Source of the DNA: an uncultured Thiotrichales bacterium
Lineage (GTDB): Bacteria > Pseudomonadota > Gammaproteobacteria > CAZUMV01
Assembly (NCBI GenBank): GCA_938042355.1
Contig: CALIRD010000046.1
Span: forward strand, 1 to 42,087
Length of the DNA stretch: 42,087 nt
Direction: 5' to 3'
Shown here: piece after piece, positions 8,707 through 18,729 of the stretch
How positions within the stretch are numbered: the first letter of the stretch is position 1
Layout: each line of letters starts with the position of its first letter
Translations under genes and position numbers: made by a program
The notes under the pieces: generated by a model
What the model was told of the DNA's origin: nothing
Databases searched by the model: none
Seen by the model: the letters and a program-made list of their open reading frames with translations, nothing else

Positions 8707-11061
8707 ATGTATACAGTGGCACAGTTAAATTCAGGTTTTCAGGTTGGGGCGTGGAAAATAGACCCTCAGGCTGGAGATATCATCAGAGACGGGGTAGCAA
8801 AGCACATCGAGCCCAAGGTGATGGATGTGCTGATCATACTGGCCAGCAATGCGGGTGAACTAGTGACTCGCGAAGCGTTAATGGATCAGGTCTGGCCAGA
8901 CGTAGTTGTTACAGACGATGTACTAACGCGTTGTATATCTGAATTACGCAATTTGCTGGGCGATACTGGTAAAAATAAAATCTATATCAAAACTGTACCA
9001 AAGAGAGGCTACAGTCTAATCTCGCCGGTACGTTTGAAGGAAGTAAGCTTAAAGCATGATATTGATCTTTCCCGCGAGAATGCCGACAACGACAATTCAA
9101 AGCGTCAACAACCAGTTTTTATTAAGACTTTATGGGTGCCACTAATACTGATCTTTGGTTTGGGGGCTATTTGGTTAGTTCGTGATAACGTCCGGGCGCA
9201 TGAAGAAACCGCTGGTGATTTATCCACCATCGCAGTCGATGCTGACTCTGTTAGTCAACCCATGATTGAATCTATGGTGGTCTTGCCTTTTGCTAATTTA
9301 AGCAACAATCCTGAAAATGAATTTTTTAGTGATGGTCTCTCGGAAGATATTCGTAATGCGTTGATTAACTCAACAGATATTCGAGTTGCTGCACGAACTT
9401 CTTCAGTAGCGTTTAAAGGCCGAGCTATGGATGTTCGGAAAATAGCCGGGCAACTCAATGTTGACGCCTTGTTAGAGGGTACTGTACGTCTTGTTGATGA
9501 CCGTATGCGAGTAACAACCCAGCTCACCTCTGGTGTTGATGGTTATCCAATTTGGTCAAAAAGTTATGAGCGACCAATTAACGATAAACTGGATCTGCAG
9601 TTAACAATCGCAAGTGAAATTGTCAGAGAGTTAGTGCCCTCACTAAAGGGTAACGTAGAGCTGATAAAAATAGCGACAACCAACGTTAAGGCGCATGAAT
9701 ATTACTTGCTGGGAAGACATAATTGGCATTTGCGTACTGGAGAGTCTGTAGATGTTGCGATAGACCACTTCAAAGAGGCACTGGAACTGGATCCAATGTA
9801 TGCACCAGCATATTCTGGCCTTGCAGACAGCTATATTTTCGCCAGCATGTATGGCAACCATGACTTCGAAACTTCTTTAGACCAAGCCATCCTTAATGCG
9901 AGCAGAGCTATTGAGTTAAATCCAGAGCTTGCAGAAGCACATGCATCTATCGGGCTGGTATATGAGATTCAAAAAGAATTTCAAAAAGCACAGAGTGCTT
10001 ATGAGAAATCAGTCGAGCTAAAGCCGCAGTACTCAATGGGGCATATGTGGCTGGGCAATACCTACACCATATTACAAAATGCTAACAAAGCGTTGGAGCA
10101 TCATCAAGTTGCATCGGTACTTGATCCTTTGCATCCCAAAGTACAGAGCAATTATATTGAAGCCTTAATGTCAGTCGGAAATTACGACTCTGCCGAACTC
10201 ATAATTGATAATTTATTATTGCCAAATAATGATGAGGGATTCCAGCAACTAAAATTAAAACAACTTCTGGAAACAGGGCAATACAATCGCTTGTTAGAGT
10301 ATGCGCTACGCAGTACGCCAGGTAGAGATTTTGCACCCTATAATTCTCATAATATTATTCATGCATTAGTATTGTTAGGTCGATTCGAAGAGGCGCAGGA
10401 ACTCATAGATAGTGTCGATGATGCTGACAAAAAACATTCAAAAAGTCATTTGAATTCTGTTTTGGCAATAGCAAAACGGGACAGTGAAACACTAAGAGCA
10501 ACACAGGCCTCCAGACTTGATGCAGTAAAGTTATCGTATGCTGATAATCAAGAATGTGTCGACATCAGCACTGGTAGTCACCTTCAGATTGCCGACTACA
10601 TCGATGCAGATCATCGTAAAGTAATTGAAAGAGGAGAGGTATTAGAGCGTCTCTATCAGGTAACTGATTTTTGTACATCTCTTCCACCATGGTCTCGGCT
10701 CAGTAGTATCAACTATTCTATAGCCAGTACATTATCTCTCAATGAACCAGCGGCCGATTTGATAAAGCAGGCGAATATTGTGCTTGATGATTTAAAGTCC
10801 AAGGGATGGGCAACCAACAGCCTGATTATAGAAGAAATGTTATTAAGGTTGTTTGAGAAGAAATACAAGGATGCAAAAATCTTGCAAGTACTCATGCTCG
10901 AGAAGGGTTGGCAACCCTTTGGAATGATACAGTTCAATCCACTATTTGATTACTTCTCATCCGATGATCAGGTAATGAAAATGGTCATGAATTCCAAATC
11001 GCGATACCTTGATTTGGTAGAAGATGCGAAAGGTATCAAACTTGCTAAATTGGGTTTGTAG
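8707..11061 (+). CDS. CadC-like transmembrane transcriptional regulator with TPR region
   Basis: N-terminal OmpR/CadC winged helix (EPKVMDVLIILASNAGELVTREALMDQVWPDVVVTDDVLTRCISELRNLLGD...IKTVPKRGYSLI), TM segment (WVPLILIFGLGAIWLV), FSDGLSEDIRNALIN domain and TPR repeats. ATG at 8707 preferred over TTG at 8704. Confidence 0.85.
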   Translation: MYTVAQLNSGFQVGAWKIDPQAGDIIRDGVAKHIEPKVMDVLIILASNAGELVTREALMDQVWPDVVVTDDVLTRCISELRNLLGDTGKNKIYIKTVPKRGYSLISPVRLKEVSLKHDIDLSRENADNDNSKRQQPVFIKTLWVPLILIFGLGAIWLVRDNVRAHEETAGDLSTIAVDADSVSQPMIESMVVLPFANLSNNPENEFFSDGLSEDIRNALINSTDIRVAARTSSVAFKGRAMDVRKIAGQLNVDALLEGTVRLVDDRMRVTTQLTSGVDGYPIWSKSYERPINDKLDLQLTIASEIVRELVPSLKGNVELIKIATTNVKAHEYYLLGRHNWHLRTGESVDVAIDHFKEALELDPMYAPAYSGLADSYIFASMYGNHDFETSLDQAILNASRAIELNPELAEAHASIGLVYEIQKEFQKAQSAYEKSVELKPQYSMGHMWLGNTYTILQNANKALEHHQVASVLDPLHPKVQSNYIEALMSVGNYDSAELIIDNLLLPNNDEGFQQLKLKQLLETGQYNRLLEYALRSTPGRDFAPYNSHNIIHALVLLGRFEEAQELIDSVDDADKKHSKSHLNSVLAIAKRDSETLRATQASRLDAVKLSYADNQECVDISTGSHLQIADYIDADHRKVIERGEVLERLYQVTDFCTSLPPWSRLSSINYSIASTLSLNEPAADLIKQANIVLDDLKSKGWATNSLIIEEMLLRLFEKKYKDAKILQVLMLEKGWQPFGMIQFNPLFDYFSSDDQVMKMVMNSKSRYLDLVEDAKGIKLAKLGL

Positions 11062-11197
11062 CAGCCATCAAATAGAGGTTCTATGATAGTTGTACTCAGC
11101 TAAAATTATTTCATAATCAAGTAAGTTTAAAAGACAGGGTTTAGGCAAAGGCTTTAGTCAATGTGTTTGTATTAATCGAACTGATGTATTGAAGTTA

Positions 11198-11527
11198 CTA
11201 CGCCTTATCCTCTAGCAAAGTCTTGAGGTTTTTAAGATGAATATCCCACTGAGATGAAATTTCTTCCAGATATTTGCAAGAAGATTCAATTTGCTCTATC
11301 TGGATTTGGAAAAGTTGTTCTCTACCGACTTTTGTTGGTCTTATTAAGCCGGCTTTTTCCAGATGATGTAAATGCTTCCTGATCGCTTGTCGTGATATGT
11401 TAAAACCGCGTGAGAGATAGGACACGGATTTAGGTGTGCCCTCCAGTAGGCGCTGAATTAACTCAAGCCGGGTGTCATCACCCAGTGCAGAAAAAACCAG
11501 AGCAGGGGATGTAGAGTTAATATCCAT
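11198..11527 (-). CDS. ArsR family HTH transcriptional regulator
   Basis: MDINSTSPALVFSALGDDTRLELIQRLLEGTPKSVSYLSRGFNISRQAIRKHLHHLEKAGLI; start chosen at MDINS. Confidence 0.85.
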   Translation of the reverse strand: MDINSTSPALVFSALGDDTRLELIQRLLEGTPKSVSYLSRGFNISRQAIRKHLHHLEKAGLIRPTKVGREQLFQIQIEQIESSCKYLEEISSQWDIHLKNLKTLLEDKA

Positions 11528-11984
11528 GACGCTTATTGACGTATTGAATAATATTGTTGATCTGCATTTCCCAGCCTTCGGTATTTCGTCGCATAGCATC
11601 TATACCAAGTGGGTCAGCAATTGCTGCAAAACCAGATTCGATAATGGTTAACTTTGTGCCATTTGCGGTATCTTCAAGAATGAATTCCACCAGCGTTGTG
11701 GGAGTATCTTCGGACAACAGTTCAGAGTCCGGGTCATACAAATTCCACGTCATAGACAAATAGGATTCTGGCTTAACTGACACCACATCCGCAATCCACG
11801 CTTCTCCTTCAACTCCTGGGTGAGTCATTTTCCCAGTAGAAGGCTTGCCCTCTTCAAAGGGTTGGTCGAGAGATACCTGAAACCATTCCCCGAATTGTTT
11901 GTAGTCACTGATTGCTTCCCATACGCGACTTTTGGGTACCTGTATTTCAATCGATTTTTCTATTTTGTCCGGTTTAATAGTCAT
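11517..11984 (-). CDS. SRPBCC (AHSA1-like) domain protein
   Basis: 155 aa, KSIEIQVPKSRVWEAISDYKQFGEWFQVSL...; overlaps the ArsR gene start, a common pairing. Confidence 0.8.
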   Translation of the reverse strand: MTIKPDKIEKSIEIQVPKSRVWEAISDYKQFGEWFQVSLDQPFEEGKPSTGKMTHPGVEGEAWIADVVSVKPESYLSMTWNLYDPDSELLSEDTPTTLVEFILEDTANGTKLTIIESGFAAIADPLGIDAMRRNTEGWEMQINNIIQYVNKRHGY

Positions 11985-12115
11985 TATTGCATCCTCTAGT
12001 TCATTGAGATTGGCAGCGTTTATTTCAGGCTACTATGGCTACTTTTAATAAGCAACCTAAAGGTTGCTAGTTTATTTAAATAATGAACCTGAAGGGTATT
12101 TTTTTATGCGCAGTC

Positions 12116-13414
12116 TTACTTTTTGCCGGTAATCAGTCGTGCGCCTCGCCCAAAGGTCAAATATTGCCACGCCCATTTAGTCGCCACGGCTAACGGCGCG
12201 CGTACGCCAATTAAAAAGTAGATGTGCACAAGCACCCAAATAATCCAGGCTAAAAAGCCTTTCATGCGTAATCCTGGCATATCGATCACCGCAGACTTTC
12301 GGCCGATAGTGGCGAGGTTGCCGTAATCTTTATAGCGGAAGGCTTTGCTATCAACATCACCTGTAATTCGGTTTGAAATGAGCTTGGCAACGTACCGACC
12401 TTGTTGTTTAGCGGCAGGTGCGATTCCCGGTACGGGTACGCCGGCACTGTCTGTAACCAGAGCGGTGTCACCAATCACGAAGATATTCATATGTTCCTTT
12501 AAGGAAAGATCCGGTGACACAATAACGCGCCCGGCTTTGTCGGTTTTGCAATCAAGCCAGCGACCGGCAGCGGAGGCTTGCACGCCAGCCGCCCAGAGTA
12601 TGGTCGCAGAAGGTATTTCTTCACCTGCCACCACCACGCCACGTTCATTGCAATCGGTCACGCTATGTTCCAGTAACACTTCAACGCCCAAATCATTTAA
12701 GGCGTATTTGGCGTAGCGAGATAATTTTTCGGGAAAGGAGGGCAGCACTCGCGGTCCACCTTCCAACAGCAGTACCCGTGCGCTACGAGAATCAATATGA
12801 CGAAAGTCTTCGGCTACGGTTCTACGTGCCAGTTCGGCAATTGTTCCGGCTAACTCAACGCCGGTTGGTCCGGCGCCTACCACCGTGAATGTCAGAAAGC
12901 GCTTGCGTTCATTTTCATCGTCACACATTTCGGCTTGTTCGAATGCCATTAATATCTGACGACGTATGTTGGTGGCATCGTCAATACTTTTTAACCCTGG
13001 CGCGTGTTTCTCCCAGTTGTTATTACCAAAGTAGGTATGTTTAGCTCCGGTAGCAATAATCAGATAGTCGTATGGGACTGTCTTGTCACCCAGCAGCACT
13101 TCGGAATCCTGAGTGTTGATGCCCGTGACTGTGTCTAGCAACACTTTTGTATTATGGTGCTTTTTTAAAATGTTTCGAATCGGCCAGGCAATATCAGAGG
13201 GCGATAAGCCTGCGGTCGCCACCTGATATAAGAGTGGCTGAAATAAGTGGTGGTTTTGTTGGTCGATGATGGTTACTTCGGCATCCGTACGACGAAGGCC
13301 TTTAGCAGCGAATAGGCCGCCAAAACCCGCGCCGATAATAACTATTTTTGGTGTGGAGTTTTTAGGTAGTGTCACGTTAAAGAGTCGATTCAATATTTGA
13401 GTTGTTAAAGGCAT
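12116..13414 (-). CDS. ndh: NAD(P)/FAD-dependent oxidoreductase, type II NADH dehydrogenase-like
   Basis: 432 aa; KIVIIGAGFGGLFAAKGLRRTDAEVTIIDQQNHHLFQPLLYQVATAGLSPSDIAWPIRNIL...VVGAGPTGVELAGTIAEL. Confidence 0.85.
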   Translation of the reverse strand: MPLTTQILNRLFNVTLPKNSTPKIVIIGAGFGGLFAAKGLRRTDAEVTIIDQQNHHLFQPLLYQVATAGLSPSDIAWPIRNILKKHHNTKVLLDTVTGINTQDSEVLLGDKTVPYDYLIIATGAKHTYFGNNNWEKHAPGLKSIDDATNIRRQILMAFEQAEMCDDENERKRFLTFTVVGAGPTGVELAGTIAELARRTVAEDFRHIDSRSARVLLLEGGPRVLPSFPEKLSRYAKYALNDLGVEVLLEHSVTDCNERGVVVAGEEIPSATILWAAGVQASAAGRWLDCKTDKAGRVIVSPDLSLKEHMNIFVIGDTALVTDSAGVPVPGIAPAAKQQGRYVAKLISNRITGDVDSKAFRYKDYGNLATIGRKSAVIDMPGLRMKGFLAWIIWVLVHIYFLIGVRAPLAVATKWAWQYLTFGRGARLITGKK

Positions 13415-13552
13415 AGTAATTTTACACTAACGCCGCTCATAACAACCTGGATCTTGAGTTAATGGAGTAATTTTATGCCGTGGTTCTATTCTATTTGTTC
13501 AAAAGAGCATATTTCTTTATCCTCATGGTTCTTCATCACCGTAAAATCTTTG

Positions 13553-15184
13553 ATGTTACGCAATATCTTTTCTGTCACTCTGCTGCCTCTCTTTACGTCG
13601 GTGCTGTTACTTGGCTGCCAGCAAGAGAATACGCAGCAAGTGATAGATGAATTTTGTATTACCCTGGGAAAGGTTAATGCAGGAAGTATTAATACAGATG
13701 GCTTGGCAGAGTTGGAAGGGCATACGCTCATCATACAAACGCTGCTAGAGGTATCACCTAATAGCATAAAGTCAGATTTAACCCGTATACACGACACTAT
13801 CGATAATTGGGCAGGTGCAGTGAGTGGTGATCAGCCCATGATCAAAACCTTTGAAACGTTGAGTGATCCAAAATTGATTGGCAGTGAGGGTAGGGTCACA
13901 GACTTTATTGCCACACATTGTGGTTTAGATTTGGGGGGGGAGCCCTGGGTAGAAGCAAATCGCCCGATGTTACAAGAAACGTGCCTCGCTTGGCCTCGTA
14001 TCGGTACTCCGCTTACCTTCAACAACTTTCCCAACCTACCGGATATTGCGGGTTCTAATTATTTTTCAAACAGCTTTATTATTTCAAAAGCGCTGTTTGC
14101 AGTGGGTATAGAAACATTTAAAGGCGCTTTTGTGGTTGAGCCTGGTGGTCGGGCAGTGATGCGTGGTCAATACCCCAAAGCCAGATATTTTGCCTATCAC
14201 CCCAATGATATGGATTTAAACAATCTAAAGACCTTGCGAGATATTGATCTGACACCAGATGAGGGGAGTGTTAATCCTTATCAGCAGGTTACAGATAATT
14301 CCAAAGAAAATTACTATACCGCTACCTTTGTTTTTTCACCACCACCAACACCAGAAAATCCCACCACTAATACCAGCTATGTTGGCGCACGTAAGGATGG
14401 TGTAACAGACAACAAGTTCGTCATGAATCTATTGCGCTTGTATAACGTCAACGCAGGAGACGTAGCCGGTTCAGGTGAGGTGCCACTGCCGTCATTAAGT
14501 ATTTATGATGCACAAGACAAGCTGGTTAAACACTACGATGAATGTGACTTGTTTGCACCAGACGTTCCTGAGATATCATCAAAACAAGTGTTCCCCACGT
14601 TACCCATTATTGATCACCGACCGCGCAACCCCCCACGCTGGTCAACCTCATCAAATTTTGGTGCTGATTCAGATACGTTGTCTAATGCGGACGTACAGTA
14701 TCTGGCAACCCGCTATAGCAGCTTGTTTGGAAATCTACTCGTGGTTCGTGGTAAGTATTTATCGGCGCCTAATACCAGGGGCGGTGAAAGTCCGGCGGCC
14801 CCAGGTCACCAAGTACGGCTCTACAACATATGCACCTACAACTTTTGGAATGGTGGTGCGATTCAATGCATACTCGAGAATGTACTGCCTAAAGACTCAG
14901 ATGATTTTTATACACTAGTAGTATCCAATCAAGAGAATCGGCCCTCTAATCTAGCAGCGCAAAAAGCCCAATGGATAGACTGGGGGCCATATCTAGATGG
15001 TCAGTTAACCTACCGGTTTGTGTATAGAGACAATGAAATAGTACAAGCCATTGCCGCCGCAGCACGTGATGAAAAAATAGACCCGCAGCTTCAACCCTAT
15101 GTTCCAAAAGCCACAGTGTGCAATAAAGAAACGTTTGAACAGGGAGGGTGGGAAGCGTGTTTTGAGAAGGCGGGTAACATTTAA
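13553..15184 (+). CDS. Uncharacterised lipoprotein (orphan, about 540 aa)
   Basis: Start MLRNIF at 13553 gives leader with lipobox (LLLGC); GGRAVMRGQYPKARYFAYHPND..LRDIDLTPDEGSVNPY. Confidence 0.6.
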   Translation: MLRNIFSVTLLPLFTSVLLLGCQQENTQQVIDEFCITLGKVNAGSINTDGLAELEGHTLIIQTLLEVSPNSIKSDLTRIHDTIDNWAGAVSGDQPMIKTFETLSDPKLIGSEGRVTDFIATHCGLDLGGEPWVEANRPMLQETCLAWPRIGTPLTFNNFPNLPDIAGSNYFSNSFIISKALFAVGIETFKGAFVVEPGGRAVMRGQYPKARYFAYHPNDMDLNNLKTLRDIDLTPDEGSVNPYQQVTDNSKENYYTATFVFSPPPTPENPTTNTSYVGARKDGVTDNKFVMNLLRLYNVNAGDVAGSGEVPLPSLSIYDAQDKLVKHYDECDLFAPDVPEISSKQVFPTLPIIDHRPRNPPRWSTSSNFGADSDTLSNADVQYLATRYSSLFGNLLVVRGKYLSAPNTRGGESPAAPGHQVRLYNICTYNFWNGGAIQCILENVLPKDSDDFYTLVVSNQENRPSNLAAQKAQWIDWGPYLDGQLTYRFVYRDNEIVQAIAAAARDEKIDPQLQPYVPKATVCNKETFEQGGWEACFEKAGNI

Positions 15185-15232
15185 CACCTTTAACGTATAA
15201 CTTGCGAACATCAATGCCAGTTAGATGCTTTT

Positions 15233-15571
15233 TTATTTTGTGTTGATAATGTAAAGAATAGTTATCGCCAGCACTGCAACGAATAATAATAATGAAAACA
15301 TAAAGCGGTCGGCACGTTTTGATGCGCTGTGTTCTGAAGGTGATTCGGAGCGAATTTTTTCAAGCCATACTTTCTGAAAGTCTTCAATCACTGTTCGAGC
15401 GGCTACTTCGTCTTCATTTGCCACCCAAAGCCCGGCTGAATTAAGCCCGATTGAGCTGAGGTAGCCGGCAGGTGTTTCATAATATTGGATTCCCGCCTGC
15501 TCCAGTGCATCTCTTGCACCATTGGCTTCGTCATTCGGTACAAATTTCAATTTGAAAATGCGTTTACTCAT
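15233..15571 (-). CDS. DUF6164-like small membrane protein
   Basis: MSKRIFKLKFVPNDEANGARDALEQAGIQYYETPAG...C-terminal TM helix (FMFSLLLFVAVLAITILYII). Confidence 0.6.
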   Translation of the reverse strand: MSKRIFKLKFVPNDEANGARDALEQAGIQYYETPAGYLSSIGLNSAGLWVANEDEVAARTVIEDFQKVWLEKIRSESPSEHSASKRADRFMFSLLLFVAVLAITILYIINTK

Positions 15572-15581
15572 GTGGAAGACT

Positions 15582-16958
15582 TCAGATTTGATTCCCAATT
15601 ATTTTTCTGGCCTGAGTCATCTGCAATTGCAGCCAGGCTATTTCACTAAATGTGTTATGCGTGCTTTTTGCTTGTGCCAGTAATGCTTCGAGAACCTTCA
15701 TTTGTGTATTCAAAACATTGGTGCTTTCAGGGCTTGCTTCGATTGCTACTTCTATCATTAATAACGCCCGTTCAAGCTCGCCTTCCTCAAGCAAGGACTC
15801 AGTCGCTGCAATAATTTTATCTTCTCCGGCGAGTGCTGCCAGCTCGGCATAAATTTCATGCGGGCGGTAGGGGTACATTTCACTGGTGTGTTTGTAGGCG
15901 AACCAGGCGCCAGCCTGATTAACTGTTTCACGCACTGCCCATTCAACGCGTCCGTGTTTTTGACTTAGATGTGCGAGATTTTCTGGCAGCTGTATCTCTT
16001 TCATGAGTTGATAAACATCTTTACCGGCACTGAGTCCTTTCCAGATTTCATCATGAACATAAACCGAGGCATCCCGAATGAGTGTGAGATTTTCTTTGAT
16101 GGTGTCTTTATCTTGTATTGGTGCATCCTGTCCCGGCAAAAGAATTTCGATTTCCAGATCAAGCATGGTGTTGAGCGTGTCTATGTATTTGGTGAGGATG
16201 CGGTTAGTGTCTGCACGGATGGTGCCGATGTTTGGCCACATTGGAATTTCCGGACCGATCGAGCCGCCGCCTGCAAAGAGTATTTTTTCTTCGGGCATCC
16301 AGAGACCGGCTGAGTTAATACCTTCGGCACCGGGCAGGGCGATCACTTCAAACTTGACGCCACCTAACTCAAATTGCTTGCCCAGCTGATCTTCAACGAT
16401 TACGTCAGGGGTAATGGGTTCATAGACCGGTGGTTTCATTTGTTGCTGGGCTTGTTGGGATTGTTTCAGCAGTTCAGCAGCCCAGCTATAGAGAGCGAAG
16501 TACCTTGGTTGCAGGAACTGGGCAGCTTTGGCGCGGTGCTCCATATATTCCATGGATGCGCGAGTCATCATGATTTGGGTGTCGTCTTCTTTGATGATGT
16601 CGATACCGCCAATATCATCTTGTTGTGCTTGCGGTAAGAAAATATATTTCAACGGGGCGGTCATGGCCTCTTTCACCAGTCGCATTTGTTCCGGTGCCTG
16701 ATGGGCAAAACCGGTATCTATAACAATGGAACCTTCTGCGGTGTTCACCAAATACACATTGGATAGACCGGATATATGAAAGACATAGTCAGTAATAGGT
16801 GTACGAACTATCGGTACACGAATAAGATTGCCCACAGGTGTTTCACCGGCGCGAACTTTCTCGGTATCCAGATTGATCGCTTCTTCGCTGGTAACAGCGC
16901 AGCTCAGAGAGAGTGATAATCCCGCAACCAGGGCGAGTGTTTTAGTTAGTGTAGACAT
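15582..16958 (-). CDS. MBL-fold/alkyl-sulfatase-dimerisation-domain protein with degenerate metal-binding motifs
   Basis: 458 aa; signal peptide; VYLVNTAEGSIVIDTGFAH...FLPQAQQDDIGGID...ILFAGGGSIG...ILLPGQDAPI...AGAWFAYKHTSEMYPYRPHEIYAELAALAG (alkyl sulfatase dimerisation-like). Confidence 0.75.
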   Translation of the reverse strand: MSTLTKTLALVAGLSLSLSCAVTSEEAINLDTEKVRAGETPVGNLIRVPIVRTPITDYVFHISGLSNVYLVNTAEGSIVIDTGFAHQAPEQMRLVKEAMTAPLKYIFLPQAQQDDIGGIDIIKEDDTQIMMTRASMEYMEHRAKAAQFLQPRYFALYSWAAELLKQSQQAQQQMKPPVYEPITPDVIVEDQLGKQFELGGVKFEVIALPGAEGINSAGLWMPEEKILFAGGGSIGPEIPMWPNIGTIRADTNRILTKYIDTLNTMLDLEIEILLPGQDAPIQDKDTIKENLTLIRDASVYVHDEIWKGLSAGKDVYQLMKEIQLPENLAHLSQKHGRVEWAVRETVNQAGAWFAYKHTSEMYPYRPHEIYAELAALAGEDKIIAATESLLEEGELERALLMIEVAIEASPESTNVLNTQMKVLEALLAQAKSTHNTFSEIAWLQLQMTQARKIIGNQI

Positions 16959-17009
16959 AGGGGCTTCCTCAAATTATTTTGTGATGTGTTTTAATCCAGT
17001 GGATTGCTT

Positions 17010-18704
17010 TTAGCCTTGTTTTTTCTTCAGCTCAAAATACATTTCACGTGACTGTGGTTTCATCGCTTTACTGGTGTCATTGCGTGGAATGGCTTGCTCA
17101 ATGATGACGGTTTCTGCGGGCACTTTGTATCCAGCAAGGTTTTCTTTTGCAAAGTCGTTGATGTCTTCTGCGCTGGCTGTTTGTCCTTCGCGTAAACGTA
17201 CCAGCGCGATGAGTTTTTCGCCGAGTCGGTCATCGGGAATGCCAAACGTCACCGTCTCATGAACAGCTTCGTGCTGGAGTAGAACGCGCTCTACCTCGGC
17301 ACAATAGATGTTTTCACCACTGCTGATGATCATGTCGGTTTGACGATCTACAATATAGAGCCTGCCTTTGTCATCGAGATAGCCGACATCGCCGCTGTGA
17401 TACCAACCACTACGCAGGCATTCTGCGTTGGCTTGGTCTTGATTGTAATAGCCTTGCATGATGGTGGCACCGCGTAAGCAAATCTCACCCACTTCGTTGG
17501 TGGCCAGTGCTTCATCGTCTTCATTCATGATCGCAATTTCAGTAGTGGCGACTGCTTTACCCGCACTGGTGGGGTTGTTCAGCAAGTCCTCGCCGATAGT
17601 AAGTGAGACGGCGCCGTTTGCTTCGGTCATACCATAGCCGGTTCCCAGTACACAATTCGGGAAGGCAGTTGAAACAGCTTTGAGCATGGTGGTTGAAATG
17701 GCCTGACCCGCGACTGAGATGGAGGTGAGGGTGGATAGATCGTACTCTTCACGGTTAGGTACTTGCAGCAAGTCCCAGTGCATGGTGGGAACACCCGGGA
17801 AAGCAGTAATCTTTTCAGCTTGTATAAATTCCAATGCCTGTTGTGCATCCCACTTTTTCAGCATCACGATCTTGCCACCGTCAACCAGGCTTTGCAGCAT
17901 GATAGAAAGGCAGCCACTGACATGAAACAGCGGGAACATTAACAGCGTACTGGATTGCGGCCGATTAGCGGCGAGGGTGGCCAGATCAATGCCGTATTTA
18001 GCCGCCATTTGCGCGCCTATTACAGCGCTGGAAAATTGGTTGGTCTTGAGCCCGGTCATCAAGCCCTGGTGCGTTAACACGGCACCTTTAGGCCTGCCAG
18101 TGGTGCCGGAGGTGAAGATAACTATTGCCGGGTCTTCTGGCCCGCAAGGTGTTACTGGTATCTCCATTGATTCATTATTCAATGCGATGGATTCACTATT
18201 AGAGGAAAGTGCGCCGCTTTCAAGATCAAAGACACAGTTAGGCAGCTCGGCAATTTCAGTATTCGCCAGACGTGGTGCAATGGATGAGTCAGTAATTAAA
18301 TAATCACAATCCGTATTTTTGACGCAGTAGGCTACATCATCGGCTGTACCTCGACTGTTGACTAATACACCAACAGCGCCGAGTGAGGTCACAGCGATAA
18401 AGGTGGTGATCCACTCGGGACAATTGCGCATTGCGATAGCAACATGTTGTCCGGCAGTTATGCCAATAGTGTCTTTTAAATAGTGAGCAAGGTTGGCTGC
18501 CTGTACATTGCCATCTTTATATTCAAGGCGTCTGCCTTCAAACACCGCCATGGTTTTACCGACATGCTGAGACAGACCAGCATAAAGCTGACTTAAATAT
18601 TCAGGTGCATCTTTAAAGACCCGGCATTGCATCCCACGTATGTGGGCATCTTCAAATTCAAACGGTGCGCCGGGTGCTGTGAGTTGTGCAACGATTTCTT
18701 TCAT
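17010..18704 (-). CDS. Acyl-CoA synthetase / class I adenylate-forming enzyme
   Basis: 564 aa; IVIFTSGTTGRPKGAVLTHQG, GTGYGMTEANGAVS, GWYHSGDVGYLDDKGRLYIVDRQTDMIISSGENIY. Confidence 0.92.
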   Translation of the reverse strand: MKEIVAQLTAPGAPFEFEDAHIRGMQCRVFKDAPEYLSQLYAGLSQHVGKTMAVFEGRRLEYKDGNVQAANLAHYLKDTIGITAGQHVAIAMRNCPEWITTFIAVTSLGAVGVLVNSRGTADDVAYCVKNTDCDYLITDSSIAPRLANTEIAELPNCVFDLESGALSSNSESIALNNESMEIPVTPCGPEDPAIVIFTSGTTGRPKGAVLTHQGLMTGLKTNQFSSAVIGAQMAAKYGIDLATLAANRPQSSTLLMFPLFHVSGCLSIMLQSLVDGGKIVMLKKWDAQQALEFIQAEKITAFPGVPTMHWDLLQVPNREEYDLSTLTSISVAGQAISTTMLKAVSTAFPNCVLGTGYGMTEANGAVSLTIGEDLLNNPTSAGKAVATTEIAIMNEDDEALATNEVGEICLRGATIMQGYYNQDQANAECLRSGWYHSGDVGYLDDKGRLYIVDRQTDMIISSGENIYCAEVERVLLQHEAVHETVTFGIPDDRLGEKLIALVRLREGQTASAEDINDFAKENLAGYKVPAETVIIEQAIPRNDTSKAMKPQSREMYFELKKKQG

Positions 18705-18729
18705 AGGATGTTTCTTTTTTTTAGGTTAC

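Noticed and set aside
12345-12716. 123-aa plus-strand ORF antisense to the NDH-2-like gene
   Set aside because: Lies fully inside a well-supported gene on the other strand; composition looks like a shadow ORF with no recognisable domain.
14505-14918. 137-aa ORF in another frame within the orphan lipoprotein gene
   Set aside because: Overlaps a longer signal-peptide-bearing ORF; low-complexity Cys/Met/Arg composition typical of shadow frames.
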